Translations under genes and position numbers: made by a program | The notes under the pieces: model-generated | What the model saw: the letters and a program-made list of their open reading frames with translations, nothing else | Database searches by the model: none | Told to the model about the DNA's origin: nothing | Source of the DNA: Bifidobacterium mizhiense | GTDB lineage: Bacteria > Actinomycetota > Actinomycetes > Actinomycetales > Bifidobacteriaceae | Length of the DNA stretch: 64,000 nucleotides | Direction of reading: 5' to 3' | Assembly (NCBI RefSeq): GCF_020884755.1 | Contig: NZ_BPWE01000001.1 | Coordinates: 620,001-684,000 of the forward strand | Shown: piece after piece, positions 1-9,222 of the stretch | Position numbering within the stretch: position 1 is the first letter of the stretch | Layout of the letters: the number at the start of each line of letters is the position of its first letter

Positions 1-2527
1 CCTGACCCCACCAACGCAGCAGATCGTTGTCGATGACCGGCACGAAGGGCATGGGCTTGGGGTACTCGCGCACCAGAACGGGGAACCAGGCCACGTCGGT
101 AGGCACCACCTTGAGCTCGGCCGCCTGTGGATAGGCCTCATGCAGTCGACGAAGCGCCTGCTCGGGCTCGGCCACATCCTGCCTGGAGGCGAAGATGGAG
201 TCGAACTCGCCGCTCTGACGCTCGCAGACACGGGCCTCGATGCGCCGCAGCAGATGCAGGAAGCGGTCGATGTAGGTGTCGTCGGCCCAGGGGTAGGCCA
301 GGTCGGCGAAGCGCTGGGCCCAGTCCTGGTAGGTCATGGTCTCCAGATCGCCGAAGTAGGGCTTGGCGGTCTTGTTCAGGGCCTCGATGATCTCCCCGCG
401 ACGGGTCTCCAGCTCCTCGGGGTGCTTCATGACCCGGACCAGCAGACGGCCGCACTCGGCGGAGGAGTTCTCCATCTCGTAGATGTCGGCATGCAGATGG
501 CTCAGACCGGAACCCACGCCTCCCACGGACTTGCCGCTGGGCACCCACTTCTCACCCATGGGGGCGAAGGGGTCCGGATCGGGGGTGGAACTGTCGATGC
601 CGGGAGTGGCTACCAGAGCCCGCTTGATCTCGGGATTGGTGTGGGCCTCCTTGGCGGTCATGGCCGCTGTGCCGATCATGACACCATCCACGGGCATGTC
701 CGGCAGGTGGTAGGCGCGGGACCACTGGCCGCTGATGTAGTCGGCCGCCCGCTCAGGTGTGCCGATGCCGCCGCCGGCCACCAGAACGATGTTGGGGCAG
801 GCACGGACCTCGGCGTAGGTGGTCGAGAGCAGATCGTCCAGGGACTCCCAGGAGTGGTGACCGCCGGCGGCTCCGCCTTCGACCTCCATAAGAATATGGG
901 TGGGGGCGACCTTGCGGGCGATGGCCACGACCTGGCGGATCTGATCCACCGTGCCGGGCTTGAAGGCCACGTAGGGGAAGCCCTCTTCGTTGAGCTGATG
1001 GATCAGGGTCACGGCCTCGTCCAGTTCAGGGATGCCGGCAGAGATGACCACCCCGTCGATGGGGGTGCCGGAGGCGCGCTTCTTGGGCACGATATGCTGG
1101 CTGCCGAACTGGAGGTTCCACAGGTAGCGATCCATGAACATGGCATTGAACTCGACCGTGCGGCCCTCCTGCAGCTGGTCCTCCAGCTGAGACACATGGC
1201 GGTCGAAGACCTCAGCGGTCACCTGGCCGCCGCCGGCCAGCTCGGCCCAGTAGCCGGCGTTGGCGGCTGCGGCCACGATCTCGGGCTCCACGGTGGTCGG
1301 GGTCATGCCGGCCAACATGACCGGGGGCTTGCCGGTCAACCTGCTGAAGGCGGTCTCCACACGGGGACCTGCCGGGGTCTCAAGCAGACGGGGGGCCAGC
1401 TTGGACCAGTCCTGGGTCCGGGCCGGATCCTCCTCCATGGTGGAAAGCTGCGCGCGCCGGGCCTGGTTCGAGGCCTCGACCACGCCCACGCCGGTGCCCT
1501 GGACCAGGTTGTCCACCAGCTTGCCCAGGGTCTCGCCCGGGCCCAGATCCACCAGCCAGAGGAAGGCGGCATCCTGCTGGTCCATGACCTCGGCGATCCG
1601 GCCGGCCCAGTCGGCATGGTTGAGCAGAACCTCTTCAGCCAGAACCCGGGCACGCTCGGTGTCCAGACCGCAGCGTGAAGCCCAGTCCACGCTCAGATCC
1701 ACGGCCTCCTTCATGAGCGGCGAGTGGAAGGGCAGGGTCACATCCAGGTACTCCAGAACCGGCGAGAAGGCGGTTCCGCCACGGACCTTATCCTCGCGCA
1801 GTTGGCGCTGATGCTCGCTCTCCTTGCTCGCCTCGATGGCGAAGGCAGCCAGATCCTCCGGATAGCCGGACAGGACCAGGTTGCGATCCGAGTTGGTCAC
1901 GGCCACGCTGATGGGGCCGCGAGCGCCAGGCACCCGGTCGACCAGGACCTCCACCTGATGGCGGGTGGCGCCGCGCACCGAAAGCATGGGCGTGGCTTCA
2001 CCCTGGCGGTGAATGCCCAGACGACGAGCCTGACGGGTACCGGCCGCGCCGATCAGCATGGCGGTGGCCAGGATCTGGTCGATGGCACCTTGGGCGGCCT
2101 TGAGGGATCCGGCAGCTTGGATCTCCTGGACCATGTGTACGCCGATGATGCCCTGGGAGTGTCCCAGCAGGGCCACCGGACGGGCCTGGGCTGCGTCGTA
2201 GCCCAGCTGGTCCATGTCCATGAGAGCGCCCAGCTGTACCAGGGCGATGCCGGGCACGCTCACTGCCGCGTCGGCGGCCGGCCCCAGCCTGACCGGGTCA
2301 GGCTTGTAGCCAAACAGGTCCAGCTGACGGCCGTTGGTGGCCAGCAGGTCGGGCTTGACCGCCCTGAGCAGGTCGGTGGCCGCAGCCATCCGCTCCCTCA
2401 GAGCCTTGTCGATGTCGGGATCACCCTGCAGATCGGCCAGAGCCACGGTCCAGGGGTTGGACTGGCCGGCGAACATGAGCGCGTGCGGTTGCTCAGCGAG
2501 ACGGTTGATGAAGAATGTACTGGTCAT
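1..2527 (-). CDS. fas: Type I fatty acid synthase, N-terminal part (runs off the window)
   Basis: This is the 5' portion (about 842 codons) of a multidomain cytosolic fatty acid synthase; the 3' part lies beyond base 1. The first domain is an acyltransferase with the GHSQG nucleophile elbow near residue 122. From about residue 380 a second region with AGMTPTTVEPEIVAAAANAG and ELAGGG matches the FMN-dependent enoyl reductase domain of actinobacterial and fungal-type FAS. The ATG at 2527 starts MTSTFFINRL, close behind accD on the same strand. Accepting malonyl-CoA from the AccA/AccD carboxylase is the expected role. Type I FAS is established as the main route to fatty acids in bifidobacteria. 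Later domains (dehydratase, malonyl/palmitoyl transferase, ACP, ketoreductase, ketosynthase) are expected but not visible here. Confidence 0.93.
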   Translation of the reverse strand, partial: MTSTFFINRLAEQPHALMFAGQSNPWTVALADLQGDPDIDKALRERMAAATDLLRAVKPDLLATNGRQLDLFGYKPDPVRLGPAADAAVSVPGIALVQLGALMDMDQLGYDAAQARPVALLGHSQGIIGVHMVQEIQAAGSLKAAQGAIDQILATAMLIGAAGTRQARRLGIHRQGEATPMLSVRGATRHQVEVLVDRVPGARGPISVAVTNSDRNLVLSGYPEDLAAFAIEASKESEHQRQLREDKVRGGTAFSPVLEYLDVTLPFHSPLMKEAVDLSVDWASRCGLDTERARVLAEEVLLNHADWAGRIAEVMDQQDAAFLWLVDLGPGETLGKLVDNLVQGTGVGVVEASNQARRAQLSTMEEDPARTQDWSKLAPRLLETPAGPRVETAFSRLTGKPPVMLAGMTPTTVEPEIVAAAANAGYWAELAGGGQVTAEVFDRHVSQLEDQLQEGRTVEFNAMFMDRYLWNLQFGSQHIVPKKRASGTPIDGVVISAGIPELDEAVTLIHQLNEEGFPYVAFKPGTVDQIRQVVAIARKVAPTHILMEVEGGAAGGHHSWESLDDLLSTTYAEVRACPNIVLVAGGGIGTPERAADYISGQWSRAYHLPDMPVDGVMIGTAAMTAKEAHTNPEIKRALVATPGIDSSTPDPDPFAPMGEKWVPSGKSVGGVGSGLSHLHADIYEMENSSAECGRLLVRVMKHPEELETRRGEIIEALNKTAKPYFGDLETMTYQDWAQRFADLAYPWADDTYIDRFLHLLRRIEARVCERQSGEFDSIFASRQDVAEPEQALRRLHEAYPQAAELKVVPTDVAWFPVLVREYPKPMPFVPVIDNDLLRWWGQ

Positions 2528-2578
2528 GATGTCCTATTCATAGAGAGTTGGGAATTGCTGATAATGACGAGGGGAAGC

Positions 2579-4150
2579 TCATAGAGGCTGATTGCCGTGG
2601 TGCTTGTCGTTGACCCTGACACGTTGCTTGTCCGCCAGGAGGTCCATGGCCTGGATCAGGACCGGTCTGGTCTGCTCCGGGTCGATCATGCCGTCCAGCT
2701 CCCCCATCTCCAGGGAGAGATTGGCGTTGACGGTAGTGGTTTCGTACTCCTGGGCCAGCTTGTTTCGCAGCTCATCCACGTCCCGGCCGGCCTCCTTGGC
2801 CTCCTGCAGGTCGCGCCGGTGGATGATGTTGACTGCGCCCTGGGCTCCCAGCACGGCGATCTGCGAGGATGGCCAGGCGTAGTTGAGATCCGCGCCGATG
2901 GCCTTGGAGCCCATGACGATGTAGGAGCCGCCGAAGGCCTTGCGCAGCACAATGGTGACCATGGGCACCTGGGCGTTGGCGTAGGCGTAGATGACCTTGG
3001 CCCCCCGGCGGATGATGCCGGCGTGCTCCTGGTCCGAGCCCGGCTTGTAGCCAGGGGTGTCAACCAGGGTGATGACCGGCAGGTTGAAGGCGTCGCAGAG
3101 GCGGACGAAGCGGGCCAGCTTCTCGGAGGATTCCACATCCAGGCTGCCTGCATCCACCATGGGCTGGTTGGCCACGATTCCCACCGGCCGGCCCTCCAGG
3201 CAGGCAAAGCCCACCACGATGGACCGGGCGTAGAGTTCCTGGACCTGAACCAGTTCGCCGTAGTCGACGATGGCGTGGATGACATCCAGCACGTCGTAGG
3301 GCTGCCGGTCGTTCTCGGGGATGACCGTGGCCAGTCGTTTGGCGGCCTGGCGCTCGGCATGGCCGGAGATGAAGGCATAGCGGGGAGGCTCTTGGTCACT
3401 GTTGGCGGGCAAGTAGGCCAGGACGGTCCTGGCGTAGTCGATGGCGTCGGCCTCATCCTCGCCCAGGTAGTGGGCCACGCCGGAACGGGTGTTGTGCACG
3501 TAGCCACCGCCCAGCTGGTCCATACTGATGGTCTCGCCGGTGGCCGCCTTGACCACGTCGGGACCGGTGACGAACATGTCCGAGTTCTCCTTGGTCATGA
3601 TGATCAGGTCGGTCAGGGCCGGGCAGTAGACGGCACCGCCGGCGCAGGGTCCCAGGATCAGGGAGATCTGGGGGACGAAGCCGCTGGCCTGGCAGGTCTT
3701 GCGGAAGATTCGGCCGTACTGGGTCAGGGCGGCCACACCCTCCTGGATGCGGGCGCCTCCCGAGTCGATCATGGCCACGATGGGGACCTTGATCCGCAGG
3801 GCCATGTCCATGAGCCGGCAGATCTTCTCGCCCTCGGCCCGGCCCAGTGTGCCGCCCCGAACGGAGAAGTCCTGGGCGTAGACGCCGACCTTGCGCCCGT
3901 AGACCAGGCCGAAGCCGGTGATGACCGCAGAGCCCGCCCGGTCCCCGGCGATGTCGCCGCCGGCGAAGCGGCCCACCTCCTCGAAGGTGTCCTTGTCAAA
4001 GAGCAGGTCCAGGCGCTCACGGGCGGTCTGCTTGCCCTTGGCATGTTGACGGTCACGGGCGTGCTCCTCGGCCTGCTTGGCCAGGGCGGCGGCCCGGTGG
4101 ATGCCCTGGCGCACCGGCTGGGCGCCCAAGGTGGATTCGGTGACGCTCAT
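2579..4150 (-). CDS. accD: Acyl-CoA carboxylase carboxyltransferase (beta) subunit
   Basis: This 523-residue protein has the fused N- and C-carboxyltransferase halves typical of actinobacterial AccD/PccB (about 510-550 residues). Visible family features are GGARIQEGV in the N-half and the glycine-rich KAFGGSYIVMGSK stretch in the C-half. It transfers the carboxyl group from biotinylated AccA to acetyl-CoA, or possibly propionyl-CoA, giving malonyl-CoA for Fas downstream. Its ATG overlaps the accA stop by four bases (ATGA), so the two are translationally coupled and probably made in equal amounts. The acyl-CoA preference cannot be read with confidence from sequence alone. The gap to the fas start is about 50 bp. 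Confidence 0.93.
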   Translation of the reverse strand: MSVTESTLGAQPVRQGIHRAAALAKQAEEHARDRQHAKGKQTARERLDLLFDKDTFEEVGRFAGGDIAGDRAGSAVITGFGLVYGRKVGVYAQDFSVRGGTLGRAEGEKICRLMDMALRIKVPIVAMIDSGGARIQEGVAALTQYGRIFRKTCQASGFVPQISLILGPCAGGAVYCPALTDLIIMTKENSDMFVTGPDVVKAATGETISMDQLGGGYVHNTRSGVAHYLGEDEADAIDYARTVLAYLPANSDQEPPRYAFISGHAERQAAKRLATVIPENDRQPYDVLDVIHAIVDYGELVQVQELYARSIVVGFACLEGRPVGIVANQPMVDAGSLDVESSEKLARFVRLCDAFNLPVITLVDTPGYKPGSDQEHAGIIRRGAKVIYAYANAQVPMVTIVLRKAFGGSYIVMGSKAIGADLNYAWPSSQIAVLGAQGAVNIIHRRDLQEAKEAGRDVDELRNKLAQEYETTTVNANLSLEMGELDGMIDPEQTRPVLIQAMDLLADKQRVRVNDKHHGNQPL

Positions 4151-5982
4151 GCCTGCTCCTCCCCGCCCAGATCCAGGGTGACCAGGGTCTGGCCCGGATC
4201 CACCCCCTGGGCCACGGACACATCGATGGTCTTCACGCGACCCTTGGCCGGGGCATAGACGTAGTTCTCCATCTTCATGGACTCCAGCACCACCAGCAGG
4301 TCGCCCTTGTCCACTTCCTGGTCGGGGGCCACGTTGATGCGGGTGACCACCGCCTGCATGGTGGCCACGATGACGCCGGACCTGGCCGCATCCTGCCGGG
4401 GTGCGCCGGGCTCCTGATCGCGCAGCCCGCGACCGCGCAGGGGCTGCCGGGGCCTGGCAATGCCGCCGTGGCCGCCCATGCCGCCCATGCCGCCAAGCAG
4501 CGACTGGGGCAGGGCCAGCCTGACCCGCTTGTCGTCGATCTCCACGTTGTAGGTCTCCATGGGATCACTGTCCCGATCCTGTTCCTGGGCGGAGGCTCCG
4601 GAGACCGAGGCGGGCTGGCCGCTGCCGTTGGAGGCAGGCTCCACATTCAGGTAGACCCGTTCCAGCCACTTGGTGGACACGTCGAAGGAGTGGCCATCCT
4701 CGGCGGTGAACTCGGGGTTGGTGAAGATCTTCTGGAAGAGGCCGGCCGGGGTGGGGACCCCGCTGATGCTCATCTCGCGCAGGGCCCGACGGACCCTGGC
4801 CACGGCTGCCGGGCGGTCCTGGGCGGTCACGATCAGCTTGCCCATCATGGAGTCGTCCCTTGGCGAGACCGTGTCGCCCACCTCGACGCCCGAATCCACG
4901 CGGATGCCGGGGCCGGAGGGCCACTGAATCGACTCGATGGTTCCTGAGCTGGGGGTCAGGTTGGTGGCCGGGTCCTCGCTGGTGATGCGCAGCTCGAAGC
5001 TGTGACCGCGGGGCGGGGGCGCAACGTTCAGAGAGCCGCCGTCAGCGATTCGGAGCTGCTCACGGACCAGGTCCAGCCCACAGACCTGCTCGCTGACCGT
5101 ATGCTCCACCTGCAGCCGGGGATTGACTTCCATGAAGTAGACGTCGTCCCTGGGGGTGACCAGAAACTCGCAGGTGCCCAGGCCCACGTAACCCACCGTG
5201 TCGAACAGGCGGCGGGAGAATCCTTCCAGCTGGGCGATCACGTCGTCGGACAGGAAGGGCGCAGGAGCCTCCTCCACCAGCTTCTGATTGCGGCGCTGGA
5301 CCGAGCAGTCCCTGGTGGAATAGACGGTGAACTGGCCATGGCTGTCCCTGCCGGACTGGGTCTCCACGTGCCGGGCCCGGTCCACGAACTTCTCGATGAA
5401 GTAGTCGCCCAGGTCGCCGCCCTGAAGCGCATCATGGTTCATGTAGAAGGTGCGTAGCTCGTCGCTGTCGTTGATCAGTGTGATCCCCCGGCCGCCGCCG
5501 CCGTCAGCCTTCTTCATCATGACCGGGTAGCCGTGCTCGTCGGCGAAGTCCAGCAGGGGGCGCATGTCGGTAACGGGTTCGCTCAGGCCTGGCACCACGG
5601 GCACCCTGGCCCGCTCGGCCACCTTGCAGGCGGTGATCTTGTCGCCCAGCTCGTCCAGGACTTCCGGGTCCGGACCCACCCAGGTGATGCCCGCCTCAAT
5701 CACCTTTCGCGCAAAGGAGGAGAACTCGGACAGGAAGCCGTATCCCGGGTGGAGGGCGTCAGCGCCGGCCCGGCGGGCGATGGAGACGATCAGGTCCTCA
5801 TTCAGATAGGTCTCCATATTGGTGTCCCCAGGCAAGAGGTAGGCCTCATCCGCCATCTGGGCATAGGGGGCGTCCCGATCCTGGTCGGCGTAGACGGCCA
5901 CGGTGGCGATACCCATCTCCTGGGCAGTGCGCACAACCCGCAGGGCTATCTCGCCGCGGTTGGCGATCAGCAGTTTTTTCAT
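4147..5982 (-). CDS. accA: Acyl-CoA carboxylase alpha subunit (biotin carboxylase plus BCCP)
   Basis: This 611-residue protein combines a biotin carboxylase with a carrier domain. The N-terminus MKKLLIANRGEIALRV is the classic biotin carboxylase opening, and the ATP-grasp glycine loop GGGGRGI lies near residues 161-167. A linker rich in Gly-Met repeats (around residues 490-510) leads to a C-terminal biotinyl domain whose ESMKM motif, near residue 568, holds the lysine modified by BirA. The protein carboxylates biotin with ATP and bicarbonate and passes the carboxyl to AccD. It overlaps accD by four bases, and birA lies just upstream on the same strand. The symbol follows actinobacterial usage; the domain order is AccC-AccB in E. 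coli terms. Confidence 0.93.
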   Translation of the reverse strand: MKKLLIANRGEIALRVVRTAQEMGIATVAVYADQDRDAPYAQMADEAYLLPGDTNMETYLNEDLIVSIARRAGADALHPGYGFLSEFSSFARKVIEAGITWVGPDPEVLDELGDKITACKVAERARVPVVPGLSEPVTDMRPLLDFADEHGYPVMMKKADGGGGRGITLINDSDELRTFYMNHDALQGGDLGDYFIEKFVDRARHVETQSGRDSHGQFTVYSTRDCSVQRRNQKLVEEAPAPFLSDDVIAQLEGFSRRLFDTVGYVGLGTCEFLVTPRDDVYFMEVNPRLQVEHTVSEQVCGLDLVREQLRIADGGSLNVAPPPRGHSFELRITSEDPATNLTPSSGTIESIQWPSGPGIRVDSGVEVGDTVSPRDDSMMGKLIVTAQDRPAAVARVRRALREMSISGVPTPAGLFQKIFTNPEFTAEDGHSFDVSTKWLERVYLNVEPASNGSGQPASVSGASAQEQDRDSDPMETYNVEIDDKRVRLALPQSLLGGMGGMGGHGGIARPRQPLRGRGLRDQEPGAPRQDAARSGVIVATMQAVVTRINVAPDQEVDKGDLLVVLESMKMENYVYAPAKGRVKTIDVSVAQGVDPGQTLVTLDLGGEEQA

Positions 5983-6045
5983 TCCCCTCTCCTCACTGGT
6001 TGCTCAAGGATGATTGGACTGACGGAAAGTATGAACAGGATGGTG

Positions 6046-7173
6046 TTAGGCCCCCACAGCAGCCACTTCGGGCAGGACGCCCACGTCGGCGGTGGACACG
6101 TCAACCTGGCCGCCGTCGGGCAGCCGCACCCGCAGGGAGGCATCCGGATTGATCTGCAGGGCACGGCCTTCCACGGGCTCACCGGCTACGGGAACGACCC
6201 TGACCCGTCGGCCCAGCGTCCAGCTGAGCGCGGCAATCCGCGAGCGCAGCCCCTGCGGCCCGTTCAAAGCCCTGTCCAGCGACCCGTCAATGCCAAGGGG
6301 GGCCATCTCCCCACTCAGGTGCCAGCTGATGGCATCGACCAGGTCGTCACGCAGGGTCTGGTAATCGGGCAGGTCCCGGTAATGGAGCTGCAGGGAGGTG
6401 GACTCCGCAATAGGCAGTGCCTGCCGGGGTAGGAAGAGGTTGATGCCGATGCCGACGGCCAGGGCCGACCAGTCCTGATCCACCCGAACCAGCTCGCAGA
6501 GGATGCCCCCCAGCTTGGCCCCGCGGCAGAACAGATCGTTGGGCCACTTGAGCGTCAGAACCCGTTCAGGGTCGCCGTCGTCGGTCAGCGGGCAGCCGTG
6601 GTACTCGAGCACATCCTGCAGACCCTCCAGAGCGGCCAGACCCGCCACCATGGGCATCCATCCACCAAAGGGCCCAGTCAGCAAGCTGGTGGGCAGCGGC
6701 AGTGCCCACGTGGCCAGCAGGGAGCATCGGGGCTGATTGACCCAGGTTCGGGCAAGACGACCGCGGCACCGGGACTGCGCATCGGCAACCGCTACGCTCA
6801 GCGGCATGGTGCTACCCCCGGCGCCCGGCCATCGCCGAATACCTTTACTTGCGACTCTTCCCTCGTACCGTGTAGTCGTAGAAACACCCTGACGGGCATT
6901 TTTTCGAGGTGTATCTTCGGCTTTTCCCCGTGTGCCAGAGGCCAATCCCTTCACGGTCTCCGTGCTCGTTGTCGGTTCACCGCCCCCAAACAGCCGTTCG
7001 ACCCGGTCGCGCGCATCCGAATACGTCGAGGCTTCCAGAGCATGAGCCACGAGCGTATTGGTCGAATCGACGGTGTCGAGCACCACGATCGAGGAGAGTA
7101 CGCCACTATCCAGCGATGCCGATGGCTGCCACTTGATATTCTGATGAGGCACGCGTTCCACTATACGGCACAA
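6046..7173 (-). CDS. birA: Biotin-[acyl-CoA carboxylase] ligase, divergent
   Basis: This 375-residue protein should attach biotin to the BCCP lysine of the adjacent accA product. The catalytic-core motif KWPND is present near residues 207-211, followed by GAKLGGILCEL, and an SH3-like C-terminal domain follows. No N-terminal DNA-binding domain is seen, so it is a class I, non-repressor ligase. Two features are odd. About 70 residues (around 55-125) rich in Ser/Thr/Arg separate the DSTN motif from the biotin loop, where the family usually has roughly half that. The loop itself reads CRGRLARTW instead of the usual GRGRxGRxW. The start is uncertain: a GTG eight codons downstream (VPHQNIKW) is an alternative. 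The accA start lies about 60 bp downstream. Confidence 0.85.
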   Translation of the reverse strand: MCRIVERVPHQNIKWQPSASLDSGVLSSIVVLDTVDSTNTLVAHALEASTYSDARDRVERLFGGGEPTTSTETVKGLASGTRGKAEDTPRKNARQGVSTTTRYEGRVASKGIRRWPGAGGSTMPLSVAVADAQSRCRGRLARTWVNQPRCSLLATWALPLPTSLLTGPFGGWMPMVAGLAALEGLQDVLEYHGCPLTDDGDPERVLTLKWPNDLFCRGAKLGGILCELVRVDQDWSALAVGIGINLFLPRQALPIAESTSLQLHYRDLPDYQTLRDDLVDAISWHLSGEMAPLGIDGSLDRALNGPQGLRSRIAALSWTLGRRVRVVPVAGEPVEGRALQINPDASLRVRLPDGGQVDVSTADVGVLPEVAAVGA

Positions 7174-7329
7174 GGGGTCAGCCCCGGTAGCGAACCATCC
7201 ACAAAAGCGGCGGCCGGTTTTTGTATCTTTTCACAGGAGACCCTTGGACAGGTCTGAGCGCATCCTCGGATGGGCACTGGATAAAATGGGGAAACCGTAC
7301 ACCAGGAACGGCCCGCGAAAGGGGTTCTT

Positions 7330-9222
7330 TTGAGCGCAGACAGCGGAAGGGCGCAAGCGAGAGAGGCAGGCGAGCAACCTGCGCAGACTTCGGCCCTGCA
7401 GACCGTCAGGCCTGGGTCTCGTGCATCCCGGACCGTCGGCCTGGTCCTGGCCCTGCTGGCCTGTCTCTGGATTGCCTGCTGCACCGGGCTGGGCCCCATC
7501 TACCGTCAGGAAGGTTCGATAACAGAGGTGGGCCTGCTCCAGGTGCTGATCATGCTGGGAACCCTGGCCGTCTGTTTGGCTCTGGTCCTGGCCTGCCGCC
7601 GGATTCTGCTGGGTTGCGAACCCCTACGAATGCCACAGCGGCTGACCGCCCTGGCGCAGCGCCCACGAATGCGTGCCTACGCGGCCTTCATCACCCGGCA
7701 AACCGGCGGCTGGCGGCCCATCATGCGCCTGCTCCTGCTGGGCTGGGCCTGGGCCTTTCTTACCTTGTTGGCTGCCTACGGGGCCGACCTGTACGCCCAG
7801 GCCCAGGAATGCGCCAACTTCCTGGCCCAGCTGCAGGGCGATCAACCCCCCTACGGCAGCAATGCCTTCACCCAGATGGACGTCTACCCCATAGGCCACT
7901 ACCTGTTGCCAGGGCATCCGGTCTTCCTGACCGACCAGCACAACATGGTGCTGACTCTGGTCTACGGGATGACCATCATGGCCTCCAACCATCTGACCGG
8001 ATCCTATGATGCCGGCATCGTCCTCCTGGCAGGGCTGCAGGTGATCTTCGCGGCCTTCTGCTGCGCTGTCACCGCCGACCGCTTCCTGCGCGGCAAGGGA
8101 ACCGAACAAGTTGGAGCCCTGGCCCGCACCCTGGTCATGCTCTTCTTCCTCTTCTCCCCCTTTGTGGTCTTCAGCACCTTCAGCCTGACCAAGTCCCCCC
8201 TCTTCGCCTTCGCCTTCATCTGGTGGTTCGGCATCTGGCACCAGCTGGAGTCAGAGGACAGGAGCTCGCCTCACTATGCCAGCCAAGTGGCCCGGTTGCG
8301 GCCTGCCCTGGCCTTGAGCACCCTGATCATGCTGATCAGTGCCAAGTACGCCCTCTACATCGTTCTGGCCCAGCTGGTCCTGGCCCTGATCATCCACCGT
8401 CGCCAATGGGCCACCATCCTGATCGGACTCCTGTTGCCCCTGGTTCTGTTCACAGGGGTGACCGGTGCCCTGACGGCCACTGGGACGGTCATCCAGGGTG
8501 ACCCCGTGGAGAGCCGCAGCATCCAGCTGCAGCAGATCGCCCGGGTGGCCCAACGCAATCCCCAAGGGATTCCGGCCCAGGCAAGAGCCGACCTTGAGCC
8601 CATCATGGATCTGGACAATGCCGCCATCCAGTACACCCCCTGGGAGGCCGACCGGGTCAAGTCCTCGGGCAACCAGCCCAAACTGATCGTCTATCGCTGG
8701 AGAACCGTCACGCCCGAGCAGCTGTCCAGGCTGAACCGGGCCTGGCTCCAGGTGGGACTGCGCAACCCGGTGATCTACCTGGATGCTTTCATGGCCGAGT
8801 CCTACGGCTACTTCGACCCCGGTGACCCCGCCTACGTGGCCATGTCCTACTACCTGAACAATGGCTACGTGCAGAACTCAGGCTCCTGGCTGGCGGCCTG
8901 GTGCCATGACTGGCGCAACGGGGTGACCGGATTCGTCAGAACCTGGGCCGACACCCCTCTGCTGGGCCTGGTGGCACGGGCCAACTTCTGGGTGGTGGCC
9001 GCCCTGCTGCTAATCGTCGCCCGACTGGCAGCCGGCCACTGGCGCGGGATCCTGTGCTGGTTCCCCCTCCTGCTGATCATGGGGGTCATGATCACCGCCC
9101 CAGCCAACAACTTCGAACGGCACATGCTGCCGGTGGACATGGTGGTGCCCTTCCTGATCCTGGACATGGTCCGACAGAGCCGCTGCGCCCGCGCCGAAAA
9201 CCTGATGGACCGGCCGTCATGA
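7330..9222 (+). CDS. Large polytopic membrane protein of unknown function (DUF6020-like)
   Basis: This 630-residue protein has about ten predicted membrane segments. The first lies near residues 38-56, others near 71-92 and 133-155, followed by several between 220 and 380 and a final cluster in the last 90 residues. A soluble stretch (about 385-530) sits between the last two groups. I recognise no catalytic motif. The size, topology and an early extracytoplasmic loop rich in Pro/Tyr resemble DUF6020-type bifidobacterial membrane proteins, some of which are discussed as polysaccharide-related; this is a weak assignment. The start is TTG at 7330, preceded by GAAAGGGG. Its stop overlaps the next gene's ATG (ATGA), so it is co-translated with the regulator downstream. 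It is divergent from birA. Confidence 0.75.
   Translation: MSADSGRAQAREAGEQPAQTSALQTVRPGSRASRTVGLVLALLACLWIACCTGLGPIYRQEGSITEVGLLQVLIMLGTLAVCLALVLACRRILLGCEPLRMPQRLTALAQRPRMRAYAAFITRQTGGWRPIMRLLLLGWAWAFLTLLAAYGADLYAQAQECANFLAQLQGDQPPYGSNAFTQMDVYPIGHYLLPGHPVFLTDQHNMVLTLVYGMTIMASNHLTGSYDAGIVLLAGLQVIFAAFCCAVTADRFLRGKGTEQVGALARTLVMLFFLFSPFVVFSTFSLTKSPLFAFAFIWWFGIWHQLESEDRSSPHYASQVARLRPALALSTLIMLISAKYALYIVLAQLVLALIIHRRQWATILIGLLLPLVLFTGVTGALTATGTVIQGDPVESRSIQLQQIARVAQRNPQGIPAQARADLEPIMDLDNAAIQYTPWEADRVKSSGNQPKLIVYRWRTVTPEQLSRLNRAWLQVGLRNPVIYLDAFMAESYGYFDPGDPAYVAMSYYLNNGYVQNSGSWLAAWCHDWRNGVTGFVRTWADTPLLGLVARANFWVVAALLLIVARLAAGHWRGILCWFPLLLIMGVMITAPANNFERHMLPVDMVVPFLILDMVRQSRCARAENLMDRPS

Noticed and set aside
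140-1678. Long plus-strand open frame opposite the fas gene
   Set aside because: It is an antisense shadow in high-GC coding sequence; the minus strand encodes clear FAS motifs.
2597-4258. Plus-strand open frame of about 550 codons opposite accD
   Set aside because: Its composition (Gly/Leu/Val/Asp/His-rich) is that of an antisense shadow and it matches no family; accD is certain.
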